Part shown: one piece after another, positions 25,371 through 33,424 of the stretch
Numbering within the stretch: the first letter of the stretch is position 1
Layout: each line of letters starts with the position of its first letter
NCBI RefSeq assembly: GCF_030409605.1
Contig: NZ_JAUFQG010000004.1
Span: 868,001 to 932,000, forward strand
Reading direction: 5' to 3'
Source of the DNA: Simiduia curdlanivorans
GTDB taxonomy: Bacteria; Pseudomonadota; Gammaproteobacteria; Pseudomonadales; Cellvibrionaceae
DNA: 64,000 bases
Made by a program: the position numbers and the translations under genes
Notes under the pieces: generated by a model
What the model saw: only the letters and a program-made list of their open reading frames with translations
Database searches by the model: none
Told to the model about the DNA's origin: nothing

Positions 25371-25496
25371 TCGACAAGCGTCGATAATTAGGGGCTTTTG
25401 TGATTATTTTTCTCACTATTTTGTGTACCACAATATCTTGTGGTTGAAATTTGTATAAGCAACTAGTTCAAAGATTAGTTACGGCTTTTCCCTGTT

Positions 25497-25505
25497 TTAT
25501 ACACA
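25497..25505 (+). promoter_or_regulatory. DnaA box (consensus match)
   Basis: TTATACACA fits TTWTNCACA fully. A near box TTATCAACA (25509-25517) follows in the same orientation after three bases. Confidence 0.6.
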
Positions 25506-25571
25506 GAGTTATCAACAAGATGGTGTCCACTTGTAAACAGTTTTTTGTTAATAGTAGATTATCGTTTCTGT

Positions 25572-25584
25572 GATCTATTGCTTT
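25572..25584 (+). promoter_or_regulatory. 13-mer-like DNA-unwinding element
   Basis: GATCTATTGCTTT matches the E. coli consensus GATCTNTTNTTTT except at position 10. An AT-rich stretch follows to about 25635. Confidence 0.4.
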
Positions 25585-25642
25585 GTAACTAATTGATTTA
25601 TATAAAGTATAATTAAAAAAATCCATAAAATAAGCGCTCGCT

Positions 25643-25651
25643 TGTGGATAA
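25643..25651 (-). promoter_or_regulatory. Perfect R1-type DnaA box
   Basis: TGTGGATAA, the reverse of TTATCCACA. It also lies about 220 bases upstream of the dnaA start, where DnaA could repress its own gene. Confidence 0.65.
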
Positions 25652-25700
25652 CTATGGTAGTTGTTCAGCTTGCAGGTTAGAATATGCAGCTCTAATCAGA

Positions 25701-25715
25701 CGCGGTTTTTCCGCG
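25701..25715 (+). promoter_or_regulatory. Small GC hairpin in the dnaA leader
   Basis: CGCGG and CCGCG flank a TTTTT loop. The stem is only five base pairs; it could influence the dnaA leader RNA. Function unknown. Confidence 0.25.
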
Positions 25716-25871
25716 CTCTGGGGCAGCCTAAGCTGTCACTTTCTTGTTGTTGCAGATAAAAGTCGATCATCCTTTTGGGGCTTGTGTTCGCCATAATATT
25801 GCTTCGACAAGACGCGAGAGAACACATCACTAAATTGAAATGATAAGCCAACATGTTTGGGGGGATTGCCG

Positions 25872-27287
25872 TTGCCAGAATCTATCTGGAATCATTGCAT
25901 AACGAGCTTACAAAGCGAGTTGTCGCCAGAACAGTTTAATACCTGGATACGGCCTCTGCAGTTGGATAGCCAAGCCTTGGCTAATGAAATTTCACTTTTA
26001 GCACCTAACCAATTTATAAAATCTTGGGTGTCTGACAAATTTATGTCGCGCATTGTGGAGCTGGTTGCAGAAGCTGGCGCCACGCGTGAAACCAAGGTTG
26101 TGTTAGGTGTCGCCGCCAACTCTTTAGCCCGGCATAGACGTGTCATACCTGAACCGGACTTTAAGCCCATGGCCGTTGCGCCGGTTGTGTCCAACCATTC
26201 GGCGCCAACCTCTTCTGATATGGTTCGCGCCGATAGAGATGTGGACGTCGAAGGCGGCCTGAAGCATCAACATAGATTGAATACCCAATTTACCTTCCAG
26301 CGTTTTGTTGAAGGTAAGTCCAACCAGCTTGGTTTGGCCGCGGCTCGTCAGATTGCGGAAAACCCGGGTGGTGCTTATAACCCTTTATTTATTTATGGTG
26401 GCGTAGGCTTGGGTAAGACGCATTTAATGCATGCGGTGGGTAATGCGTTAATTGAAAAGAACCCTAACGCCAAGGTGCTTTATCTGCACTCAGAGCGCTT
26501 TGTGGCGGATATGGTAAAGGCGCTGCAACTCAATGCGATCAATGATTTTAAGCGCTATTACCGCTCATTGGACGCTCTGCTTATTGATGATATTCAGTTT
26601 TTCGCCGGCAAAGAGCGCTCGCAGGAAGAGTTTTTTCATACCTTTAACGCCTTATTAGAAGGCGGCCAACAGATCATTTTGACTTGTGATCGCTACCCTC
26701 GCGAAATTGATGGTTTGGAAGAAAGGTTAAAGTCGCGCTTCGGTTGGGGTCTAACCGTGGCAGTAGAGCCACCGGAGCTGGAAACCCGCGTTGCTATCTT
26801 AATGAAAAAGGCGACGCAGCAGCATGTAGACTTGCCCCACGACGCTGCCTTTTTTATTGCGCAACGCATTCGCTCCAATGTGCGAGAGTTAGAAGGTGCA
26901 TTGAAGCGCGTGATTGCCAATGCGAATTTTACCGGTAGGCCTATTGATGTCGAGCTAGTGCGCGAATCTTTAAAAGATCTATTAGCACTGCAAGATAAAC
27001 AAGTGTCTATCGATAATATCCAGCGGGTTGTGGCTGAGTACTACAAAATTAAAGTCAGTGATTTGCATTCCAAACGCCGCAGCCGTTCAGTTGCGCGGCC
27101 GCGTCAAGTAGCCATGAGCTTAGCTAAAGAGTTGACTAACCACAGCTTGCCTGAAATCGGCGAAGCTTTCGGTGGTAGAGATCACACCACCGTGCTGCAC
27201 GCTTGTCGAAAAATTAAATCGCTGCAAGAAGAGAGTGCCGATATCCGCGAAGACACTAAGAATTTACATCGCTTATTAACCACTTGA
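25872..27287 (+). CDS. dnaA: Chromosomal replication initiator protein DnaA
   Basis: AAA+ initiator that binds DnaA boxes and opens oriC. No ATG or GTG is available near the 5' end: an in-frame TGA lies at 25836 and the first codons after it that can start are TTG (25857, 25866, 25872). The TTG at 25872 is preferred because GGGGGGA lies six bases in front and the protein then aligns as (M)PESIWNHC with E. coli MSLSLWQQC, giving 471 residues. Domain I is about 1-85 (FNTWIRPLQ), Walker A is GGVGLGKTHLMHA (about 175-187), Walker B LLIDDIQFFAGKE (about 235-247), and the DNA-binding domain IV ends with the GGRDHTTVLHACRKI signature. dnaN follows after 88 bases. Confidence 0.96.
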   Translation: MPESIWNHCITSLQSELSPEQFNTWIRPLQLDSQALANEISLLAPNQFIKSWVSDKFMSRIVELVAEAGATRETKVVLGVAANSLARHRRVIPEPDFKPMAVAPVVSNHSAPTSSDMVRADRDVDVEGGLKHQHRLNTQFTFQRFVEGKSNQLGLAAARQIAENPGGAYNPLFIYGGVGLGKTHLMHAVGNALIEKNPNAKVLYLHSERFVADMVKALQLNAINDFKRYYRSLDALLIDDIQFFAGKERSQEEFFHTFNALLEGGQQIILTCDRYPREIDGLEERLKSRFGWGLTVAVEPPELETRVAILMKKATQQHVDLPHDAAFFIAQRIRSNVRELEGALKRVIANANFTGRPIDVELVRESLKDLLALQDKQVSIDNIQRVVAEYYKIKVSDLHSKRRSRSVARPRQVAMSLAKELTNHSLPEIGEAFGGRDHTTVLHACRKIKSLQEESADIREDTKNLHRLLTT

Positions 27288-27375
27288 GCCATATAAGTAA
27301 CAGCTGTTTTATAGCAACTTATATATAATAGAAAAGATTCCAGCTCACCATTAGGCCTATAAAAAGAGACCGGTT

Positions 27376-28479
27376 ATGAGATTTACTGTATCCCGAGATT
27401 CGCTCCTAAAACCTTTGCAGTTAGTGGCGGGTGTTGTCGAGCGTCGTCAAACTTTACCAGTCCTTTCCAATGTACTTATTGTGTTAGAGGGCGACAAGTT
27501 GTCCTTAACGGGTACGGATTTAGAAGTTGAGATAGTTGGTCGAATTCAGCTGGATCAGCCTGGCGAATCTGGTGAGATTACGGTCCCGGCGCGCAAGCTA
27601 GTGGATATTTGCCGATCCTTACCGGATTCAGCCAACATCGAATTTATAGAAGATAGCCAAAAGTTGATTGTTAAGAGTGGCCGTAGCCGCTTTACTCTCT
27701 CGACCTTGCCAGCCAATGACTTCCCTAATGTGGAAGATGCACCTTCAGATTTGCAGTTCACCTGCGCACAGAAAGACATTAAACGTTTAATTGATCGCAC
27801 AGCCTTCGCTATGGCGCAGCAAGATGTGCGTTATTACTTGAATGGTATGCTGTGGGAGGTTACCCAGGGTCAACTTCGTGTCGTCTCCACAGACGGTCAC
27901 CGTTTGGCTATGTGCACACGCCCTATGGATATCCAAAGCCCCGAAAAAATCCAAGCCATATTACCGCGTAAAGGAGTTATTGAGTTAGCCCGTTTGTTGG
28001 GTGATGGCGATAACGTGGCGGAAATTAAACTGGGTGCGAGCCATATTCGCGCAGTTACTGCCGACTTTACCTTTACGTCTAAGTTGGTGGATGGCAAATT
28101 CCCCGATTACGAGCGGGTACTGCCTAAGGGCGGTTCGCGGGTGATTATTGGCGTTAGAGACGAGCTTAAGCAGGCTTTTGGTCGCACGGCGATTTTATCT
28201 AACGAAAAATACCGTGGTGTTCGCTTGCAGATTGATGCCGGTCAATTAACCATTGTGGCCAATAACCCTGAACAAGAAGAAGCAGAAGAGACGGTGACAG
28301 TGGATTACGCCGGTGAGTCCATGGAAATTGGTTTTAATGTTAGCTACCTGCTCGATGTAACCAATGTCTTGAATACCGACAATGTGAAAATCACCCTAGC
28401 GGACTCAAACAGCAGCGCCTTGTTGGAAGAACCCGAGAATGGTGACTCTGCTTACGTTGTTATGCCAATGCGTCTATAG
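27376..28479 (+). CDS. dnaN: DNA polymerase III subunit beta (sliding clamp)
   Basis: Ring-shaped processivity clamp. The 367 residues are the usual length, made of three similar domains. Family marks include MRFTVSRDSLLKPLQLVAGV at the N-terminus, STDGHRLAMC (about 173-182), and the C-terminal VMPMRL, part of the pocket that binds clamp-interacting peptides. A TATAAT lies about 50 bases upstream in the dnaA-dnaN gap but no -35 element is convincing, so expression may come mainly from dnaA. recF follows after 54 bases. Confidence 0.97.
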   Translation: MRFTVSRDSLLKPLQLVAGVVERRQTLPVLSNVLIVLEGDKLSLTGTDLEVEIVGRIQLDQPGESGEITVPARKLVDICRSLPDSANIEFIEDSQKLIVKSGRSRFTLSTLPANDFPNVEDAPSDLQFTCAQKDIKRLIDRTAFAMAQQDVRYYLNGMLWEVTQGQLRVVSTDGHRLAMCTRPMDIQSPEKIQAILPRKGVIELARLLGDGDNVAEIKLGASHIRAVTADFTFTSKLVDGKFPDYERVLPKGGSRVIIGVRDELKQAFGRTAILSNEKYRGVRLQIDAGQLTIVANNPEQEEAEETVTVDYAGESMEIGFNVSYLLDVTNVLNTDNVKITLADSNSSALLEEPENGDSAYVVMPMRL

Positions 28480-28533
28480 AAGAATCTACACCGGCAGTAG
28501 CGCCTGTATTGGGCACTATTGCCGGTATTGTGT

Positions 28534-29640
28534 ATGCCTTTAAGCGCCCTTCATATCCTCAATTTCCGTAACATCGAATCCGCTGAATTGGCGCTACACC
28601 CACGGGTGAATCTTTTCTACGGAGAAAATGGCGCCGGTAAAACCAGTATTCTCGAAGCTATCTCTGTCTTGGGTCGTGGCCGCTCATTCCGTTCGCACAA
28701 GTTAAAACCATTGATTCAGCAGGGCAGTACCGGCGTCACGGTATTCGGCAAGTTGTCGGGTGACGATGGCGTGGTGCGCAAGCTTGGCGTAGAGCGCAAC
28801 AGCCGCAGCGCCGATAGCTTTCGGTTAGATGGTCAATCGGTGCCGTCAGCTGCAGAGCTGGCAAAGATTTTACCGCTGCAAGCTATATTTTCAGAAACCT
28901 TTGAATTACTGGTTGGTGGCCCCCTCGAAAGGCGCCAGTTTCTTGATTGGTTAGTGTTTCACGTGAAACATGAGTTTCTCCCGGCGTGGCGGCAAGCCAG
29001 GCAAGCCCTGAAACAACGGAATAGTTTGCTGCGATCTGGTAGAATAAGCGCTGATTTATTAGCACCTTGGGATATAGAATTAGCACGTAACGCAGAAACC
29101 TTACATCTATTAAGAGAAGAGGTTTTTACCCTGTTTAACCAGGAGTTAGCGCTGCTCTTGCAGGATTTACCCGCCTTATCTTCCGTTACTATTAGTTACT
29201 TTGGTGGCTGGGAGGAGGGTGTTTCTCTGGCTGAGATACTGCAACTAAATTTTGCTCGGGATGGCCAGCTAGGTCATACCAGCGCAGGCCCCCATCGTGC
29301 CGATCTCAGGCTGCGGCTCGGTAAAATGCCAGCGGCCGAGGTTTTGTCCAGAGGACAGCAAAAGCTGTTTGTTTGTGCCCTGCGGATTTGTGCCGGCAGG
29401 GTGTTTAAGCAACTTACTGGCAAGGATTGTATCTATCTCATAGACGATTTGCCGTCAGAGTTAGATGAAGAGCATAGGCTTCGTTTGGCGAAGTGGTTAA
29501 TTGAGTTGGATAGCCAGGTGTTTATTACGGGGGTTTCCCGTAAGGACCTGGAAAGTGTTTGGGATCTATTGGCTGTTCCCCGGAAAGTGTTTCACGTGGA
29601 ACAGGGAAGCGTAACTGCGACACCTATAAATAACGATTAG
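28534..29640 (+). CDS. recF: DNA replication and repair protein RecF
   Basis: SMC-like ATPase that helps load RecA at single-strand gaps through RecFOR. From the ATG at 28534 it has 368 residues beginning MPLSALHILNFRNIESAELA, which aligns with other RecF N-termini; the open frame extends five codons upstream from a TTG. Walker A is GENGAGKTS (about 30-38), the ABC-type signature VLSRGQQK lies near 269-276, and Walker B is YLIDDLPSELDEE (about 302-314). The gene carries two parS sites, at 28955 and 29588, both falling in the same reading phase and both encoding Val-Phe-His-Val. gyrB starts ten bases after its stop. Confidence 0.96.
   Translation: MPLSALHILNFRNIESAELALHPRVNLFYGENGAGKTSILEAISVLGRGRSFRSHKLKPLIQQGSTGVTVFGKLSGDDGVVRKLGVERNSRSADSFRLDGQSVPSAAELAKILPLQAIFSETFELLVGGPLERRQFLDWLVFHVKHEFLPAWRQARQALKQRNSLLRSGRISADLLAPWDIELARNAETLHLLREEVFTLFNQELALLLQDLPALSSVTISYFGGWEEGVSLAEILQLNFARDGQLGHTSAGPHRADLRLRLGKMPAAEVLSRGQQKLFVCALRICAGRVFKQLTGKDCIYLIDDLPSELDEEHRLRLAKWLIELDSQVFITGVSRKDLESVWDLLAVPRKVFHVEQGSVTATPINND
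28955..28970. promoter_or_regulatory. parS: Perfect parS site (ParB loading site) inside recF
   Basis: TGTTTCACGTGAAACA is the 16-base palindromic parS consensus, conserved across bacteria. ParB is encoded at 16488-17405. Such a palindrome inside a coding sequence is very unlikely by chance. Confidence 0.93.
29588..29603. promoter_or_regulatory. parS: Second parS site inside recF, one base from the palindrome
   Basis: TGTTTCACGTGGAACA differs from the perfect site at position 12. It combines the half site TGTTTCAC with GTGGAACA, the half found in the TGTTCCACGTGGAACA form known from Pseudomonas. It lies 633 bases from the first site. Confidence 0.85.
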
Positions 29641-29650
29641 TTGGAGTGAC

Positions 29651-32068
29651 ATGATGTCGGAACAAAAGAATTACGACTCGTCCAGTATTAAGGTCTTAAA
29701 AGGCCTAGACGCCGTACGTAAACGTCCTGGTATGTACATTGGGGATACGGATGATGGTACGGGCCTACACCATATGGTGTTTGAGGTTGTCGATAACTCT
29801 ATTGACGAGGCTTTAGCTGGCCATTGCACCGAAATCCGCGTGGTAATTCATCCCAATGAGTCTATTACTGTCTCCGATAACGGCCGTGGTATCCCAACAG
29901 AAATGCACGATGAAGGTGTTTCTGCAGCGGAAGTGATCATGACCGTGCTACACGCTGGCGGTAAGTTTGATGACAACACCTATAAGGTGTCTGGCGGCCT
30001 ACACGGTGTGGGTGTATCCGTGGTTAACGCCCTTTCAGAAGAGTTAAAGCTGACTATTCGCCGCGGTGGCAAGATCCACGAGCAGGTTTACCAGCACGGC
30101 GTGCCCCAAGGGCCCTTAGAAGTGGTTGGCGATTCAAAAACCAACGGCACCCAGGTCTATTTCAAGCCTTCGTCGAACACCTTCACCAATATTGAATTCC
30201 ATTACGACTATTTGGCTAAGCGCCTGCGCGAGCTGTCTTTCTTAAACTCAGGTGTACGTATCGTTCTGAAGGACGAGCGCAGCGGCAAAGAGGAGGCTTA
30301 TGAGTACGCTGGTGGCCTCCATGCCTTTGTAGAGTATTTAAATACCGCTAAAACCCCGATTAATAAGGTAATGCACTTTACCAATGTACGGGAAGACGGC
30401 ATTACGGTTGAAGTGGCACTGCAGTGGAACGATAGTTTCCAAGAAAACATCTACTGTTATACCAATAACATCCCCCAGCGCGACGGTGGCACCCATTTGG
30501 CGGGCTTTAGAGCCGCGCTTACCCGCGGATTGAATGGTTATATTGAGCGCGAAGGCCTAGGCAAAAATGCCAAGGTGGCAACCACCGGCGACGATGCCCG
30601 CGAAGGTTTGACCGGTATTATCTCCGTCAAGGTGCCCGATCCAAAGTTCTCCTCCCAAACCAAAGACAAGCTTGTGTCGTCAGAGGTGAAAACCGCTGTG
30701 GAACAGGAAATGGGTTTGGCGTTTAACGATTATCTACTCGAGAACCCGGGCGAGGCCAAGGCTATCGTCGGCAAGATGATAGATGCAGCGCGCGCGCGCG
30801 AAGCAGCCCGCAAAGCGCGCGAAATGACCCGCCGTAAAGGCGCCTTAGACATTGCAGGTTTACCGGGCAAGTTGGCGGATTGCCAAGAAAAAGACCCTGC
30901 TCTATCTGAACTCTACTTAGTGGAGGGTGATTCCGCGGGTGGTTCTGCTAAGCAGGGGCGCGACCGCCGCACGCAGGCAATATTACCGCTCAAAGGTAAG
31001 ATTCTAAACGTTGAAAAAGCACGCTTTGACAAGATGTTGTCGTCTCAGGAAGTGGGAACGCTCATCACAGCACTAGGCTGTGGCATTGGCAATACAGAAT
31101 TCAACCCGGAAAAACTGCGCTATCACTCCATCATCATCATGACCGATGCCGACGTGGATGGATCGCACATCCGCACACTGTTACTGACCTTCTTTTTCCG
31201 TCAAATGCGCGAACTGGTAGAGCGCGGCCATATATTTATCGCTCAACCGCCGCTGTATAAGATTGCCAAAGGTAAGCAAGAGCAATACTTAAAGGATGAT
31301 GAAGCACTAACGGCATATTTGACCCAAGCAGCCATGGAGAATTCCAGCCTCCATGTTAATACCGATGCCCCGGGTATTAGTGGCGAACCACTGGCGAGCC
31401 TGGTTGATGAGTATCGTCGGGTGATGCGTATTATCGATCGTTTGGCGCGAGTCTACCCAACGGACGTATTGGAAAGCCTAATTTACATTCCTCAATTGTC
31501 GGTGGAATCGCTGAAGGATCAGCAAGCGGTAGCCGATTGGTGCGTTAAATTATCCGAGTCCCTATCGGCCAAAGAAACCGGTACCCACCGCTATGTTGCT
31601 CGCGCAGAGGCCAACCCAGAGCGCCCAATATTCGAACCAAAAGTTGAAATCATCGCGCACGGTGTACCCACCGAGTACGAAGTGGGCATGGATTTCTTCA
31701 GCTCGAAGGAATATCAATCCATAGTTGATCTCGGTTTGAAGTTAGATGGCTTGTTTGAAGAGGGCGGCTACATGAAGCGCGGTGAACGCACCTTTGCCAC
31801 TACCAGCTTCAAGGACGCGTTAAATTGGCTAATGACCGAATCCCGGCGCGGCTACAACATTCAGCGCTATAAAGGGTTGGGTGAGATGAACCCAGGCCAA
31901 TTGTGGGAAACCACTATGGACCCTGAATGTCGTCGGATGTTAAAAGTGACCATCGAAGACGCCATCGCCGCCGATCAAATATTTACCTGTTTAATGGGTG
32001 ATCAAGTTGAACCGCGCCGTGAGTTTATTGAAAATAATGCCCTCAACGTCGGTAACTTAGATATTTGA
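29651..32068 (+). CDS. gyrB: DNA gyrase subunit B
   Basis: ATPase subunit of gyrase, which adds negative supercoils with GyrA (not in the window). The 805 residues match the family. The GHKL ATPase domain has SDNGRGIPTEMHDEG and GGLHGVGVSVVNALS (near residues 76 and 116), and the TOPRIM domain has EGDSAGGSAKQGRDRRTQA (about 427-445), PLKGKILNVEKAR and the metal-binding DADVDGSHI (about 501-509). The C-terminal QRYKGLGEMNPGQLW motif is typical. GGAG lies five bases before the ATG at 29651; a second ATG follows directly. It ends the dnaA-dnaN-recF-gyrB group. Confidence 0.98.
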   Translation: MMSEQKNYDSSSIKVLKGLDAVRKRPGMYIGDTDDGTGLHHMVFEVVDNSIDEALAGHCTEIRVVIHPNESITVSDNGRGIPTEMHDEGVSAAEVIMTVLHAGGKFDDNTYKVSGGLHGVGVSVVNALSEELKLTIRRGGKIHEQVYQHGVPQGPLEVVGDSKTNGTQVYFKPSSNTFTNIEFHYDYLAKRLRELSFLNSGVRIVLKDERSGKEEAYEYAGGLHAFVEYLNTAKTPINKVMHFTNVREDGITVEVALQWNDSFQENIYCYTNNIPQRDGGTHLAGFRAALTRGLNGYIEREGLGKNAKVATTGDDAREGLTGIISVKVPDPKFSSQTKDKLVSSEVKTAVEQEMGLAFNDYLLENPGEAKAIVGKMIDAARAREAARKAREMTRRKGALDIAGLPGKLADCQEKDPALSELYLVEGDSAGGSAKQGRDRRTQAILPLKGKILNVEKARFDKMLSSQEVGTLITALGCGIGNTEFNPEKLRYHSIIIMTDADVDGSHIRTLLLTFFFRQMRELVERGHIFIAQPPLYKIAKGKQEQYLKDDEALTAYLTQAAMENSSLHVNTDAPGISGEPLASLVDEYRRVMRIIDRLARVYPTDVLESLIYIPQLSVESLKDQQAVADWCVKLSESLSAKETGTHRYVARAEANPERPIFEPKVEIIAHGVPTEYEVGMDFFSSKEYQSIVDLGLKLDGLFEEGGYMKRGERTFATTSFKDALNWLMTESRRGYNIQRYKGLGEMNPGQLWETTMDPECRRMLKVTIEDAIAADQIFTCLMGDQVEPRREFIENNALNVGNLDI

Positions 32069-32086
32069 TGTTGCTTCAGCTTAATC

Positions 32087-32115
32087 AAAAAAAGCAGCCT
32101 ATTGGCTGCTTTTTT
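32087..32115. terminator. Bidirectional intrinsic terminator between gyrB and the acyltransferase gene
   Basis: AGCAGCC and GGCTGCT form a perfect stem around TATT, flanked by A runs on the left and T runs on the right, so it can stop transcripts from both sides. Confidence 0.92.
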
Positions 32116-32126
32116 ATATTTATAAA

Positions 32127-32837
32127 TCAAAGAGTTACAGAGTTTATTCTGCTGGCTATCCAATTTCTAGCCTGCTCAGTAACAGCCTTACTGTTCTGAT
32201 CCACAGTGCTGATGGGCGCGCCGATGAATAGGGTTATCTTGCCCGGCTGTTTAATCCAGCGGCGCGTCGGCCAGCAGGTACCGGCGTTGTGTGCCACGGG
32301 GATAATATCGAAGCCACCGGCGCAGGCGATGTCGGCGCCGGAACGGGCGAAACTGCCGAGCTCGCCGGGGGCTTTACGCGTGCCTTCGGGGAAGATTAAC
32401 ACGTGGTTGCCGGCATTAAGGCGCGCAACGCCACCTTGCTTAACGGCTTTTAACGCTTCCCGTGGGTTGCTGCGGTCGATGGCAATGGGCTCCATGGCGC
32501 GCAGACCCCAACCAAAAACAGGAATATTTAATAGCTCTTGTTTGAGCACGGTGGAAGCGGGCTGAAACAAGTATTGCAGTATCAGTGTCTCCCAAGCGGA
32601 TTGATGATTGGCCATGATAACGCTGGGCTTTTTAGGCAGATTTTCCAAGCCAACCACTTCGTACTTAATACCGCAAATCACCTTGGCCCACCAAATCACG
32701 AAGCGATTCCACAGGGTTACCACATGGGTGCGCCGATGGAATGATGTGACCGGCCAAATAACGAGCCCGGCGATGCTAAAAATAGGCAGCGATAGCCAAT
32801 AGGCGGTAAAAAATAACAGATTCCGAAGAATTAACAT
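32127..32837 (-). CDS. 1-acyl-sn-glycerol-3-phosphate acyltransferase (PlsC family)
   Basis: Membrane acyltransferase that probably converts lysophosphatidic acid to phosphatidic acid. The 236 residues have hydrophobic N-terminal segments (about 5-30), the catalytic motif ANHQSAWET (about 74-82; the usual HX4D aspartate is Glu here, as in a known subgroup), and FPEGTRKAPGELGSFARSG (about 149-167), the phosphate-binding motif. Its start overlaps the 3' end of gmhB by seven bases. The same pairing occurs near the origin in Pseudomonas, where the gene has been linked to lipid or ornithine-lipid acylation. The exact substrate is not shown by the sequence. Confidence 0.88.
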   Translation of the reverse strand: MLILRNLLFFTAYWLSLPIFSIAGLVIWPVTSFHRRTHVVTLWNRFVIWWAKVICGIKYEVVGLENLPKKPSVIMANHQSAWETLILQYLFQPASTVLKQELLNIPVFGWGLRAMEPIAIDRSNPREALKAVKQGGVARLNAGNHVLIFPEGTRKAPGELGSFARSGADIACAGGFDIIPVAHNAGTCWPTRRWIKQPGKITLFIGAPISTVDQNSKAVTEQARNWIASRINSVTL

Positions 32838-33412
32838 GCTTGTCCGTAAACGTCCTTTATAAAAGGTAGAGCGTCCAAAAGAGAGTCGAAGACCTTAACA
32901 TTAACGAGGCTTTCCACAGGCGCTTGCTGTAATTTTTGCTCGGTCGCCGCGCCTTTACCCGTGCGCACCAGAATGGGCAGGCAGCCCTTGGTTAAGCCCG
33001 CTTCCAAATCGCGCAAGCTATCGCCCACTAAAGGCACACCTTCGGCACTGGTATCAAACTCTGCTTCGATAGCGTCTATAAGGCCAGGCTTAGGCTTGCG
33101 GCAATTGCATTGATCATCGGGGCCGTGTGGGCAGTAAAACACCGCGGCCATAGAGCCGCCTTGCTCTTCAACCAACTGGGCCAGCTTGGCATGCATCGCC
33201 TCTAAATCATCGAGATCGAACAAGCCTCTCGATAAGCCAGATTGATTGGTGGCCACCACCACGGTAAAGCCAGCACGGCTGAGCTCTGCAATGGCCTCAA
33301 TACTACCGGGGATGGGAATCCACTCATTCACTGATTTAACAAAGGCGTCTGAGTCTTGGTTGATCACCCCATCGCGATCGAGAATAACAAGCTTAAATCC
33401 GGAGTTGGTCAT
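32831..33412 (-). CDS. gmhB: D-glycero-beta-D-manno-heptose-1,7-bisphosphate 7-phosphatase
   Basis: HAD-family phosphatase in the ADP-heptose pathway for the LPS inner core. The 193 residues carry the catalytic LDRDGVINQDSD (about 11-22), the substrate loop ATNQSGLSRG (about 54-63), the zinc ligands in CPHGPDDQCNCRKPKPG (about 94-110), and GDSLRDLEAG (about 131). The zinc loop separates it from generic HAD phosphatases such as histidinol phosphatase, to which it is related. It is 12 bases from glyS and likely cotranscribed. Confidence 0.92.
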   Translation of the reverse strand: MTNSGFKLVILDRDGVINQDSDAFVKSVNEWIPIPGSIEAIAELSRAGFTVVVATNQSGLSRGLFDLDDLEAMHAKLAQLVEEQGGSMAAVFYCPHGPDDQCNCRKPKPGLIDAIEAEFDTSAEGVPLVGDSLRDLEAGLTKGCLPILVRTGKGAATEQKLQQAPVESLVNVKVFDSLLDALPFIKDVYGQAC

Positions 33413-33424
33413 AGAGCCTCTGTG

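Larger units (their letters stand above)
25251..25871. other. Best candidate for the chromosomal origin of replication (oriC)
   Basis: This 621-base gap between divergent rpmH and dnaA has perfect DnaA-box matches at 25497-25505 (TTATACACA) and 25643-25651 (TGTGGATAA), and a one-mismatch box at 25509-25517 (TTATCAACA). GATCTATTGCTTT at 25572-25584 agrees with the E. coli 13-mer consensus at 12 of 13 positions. An AT-rich stretch at 25590-25635 lies between it and the box at 25643, an order like that of E. coli oriC. All genes to the left run leftward and those to the right run rightward near this point, as expected for forks leaving from here. Pseudomonas origins are known in this same gap. 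The rpmH and dnaA promoters must also lie here. Confidence 0.7.
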
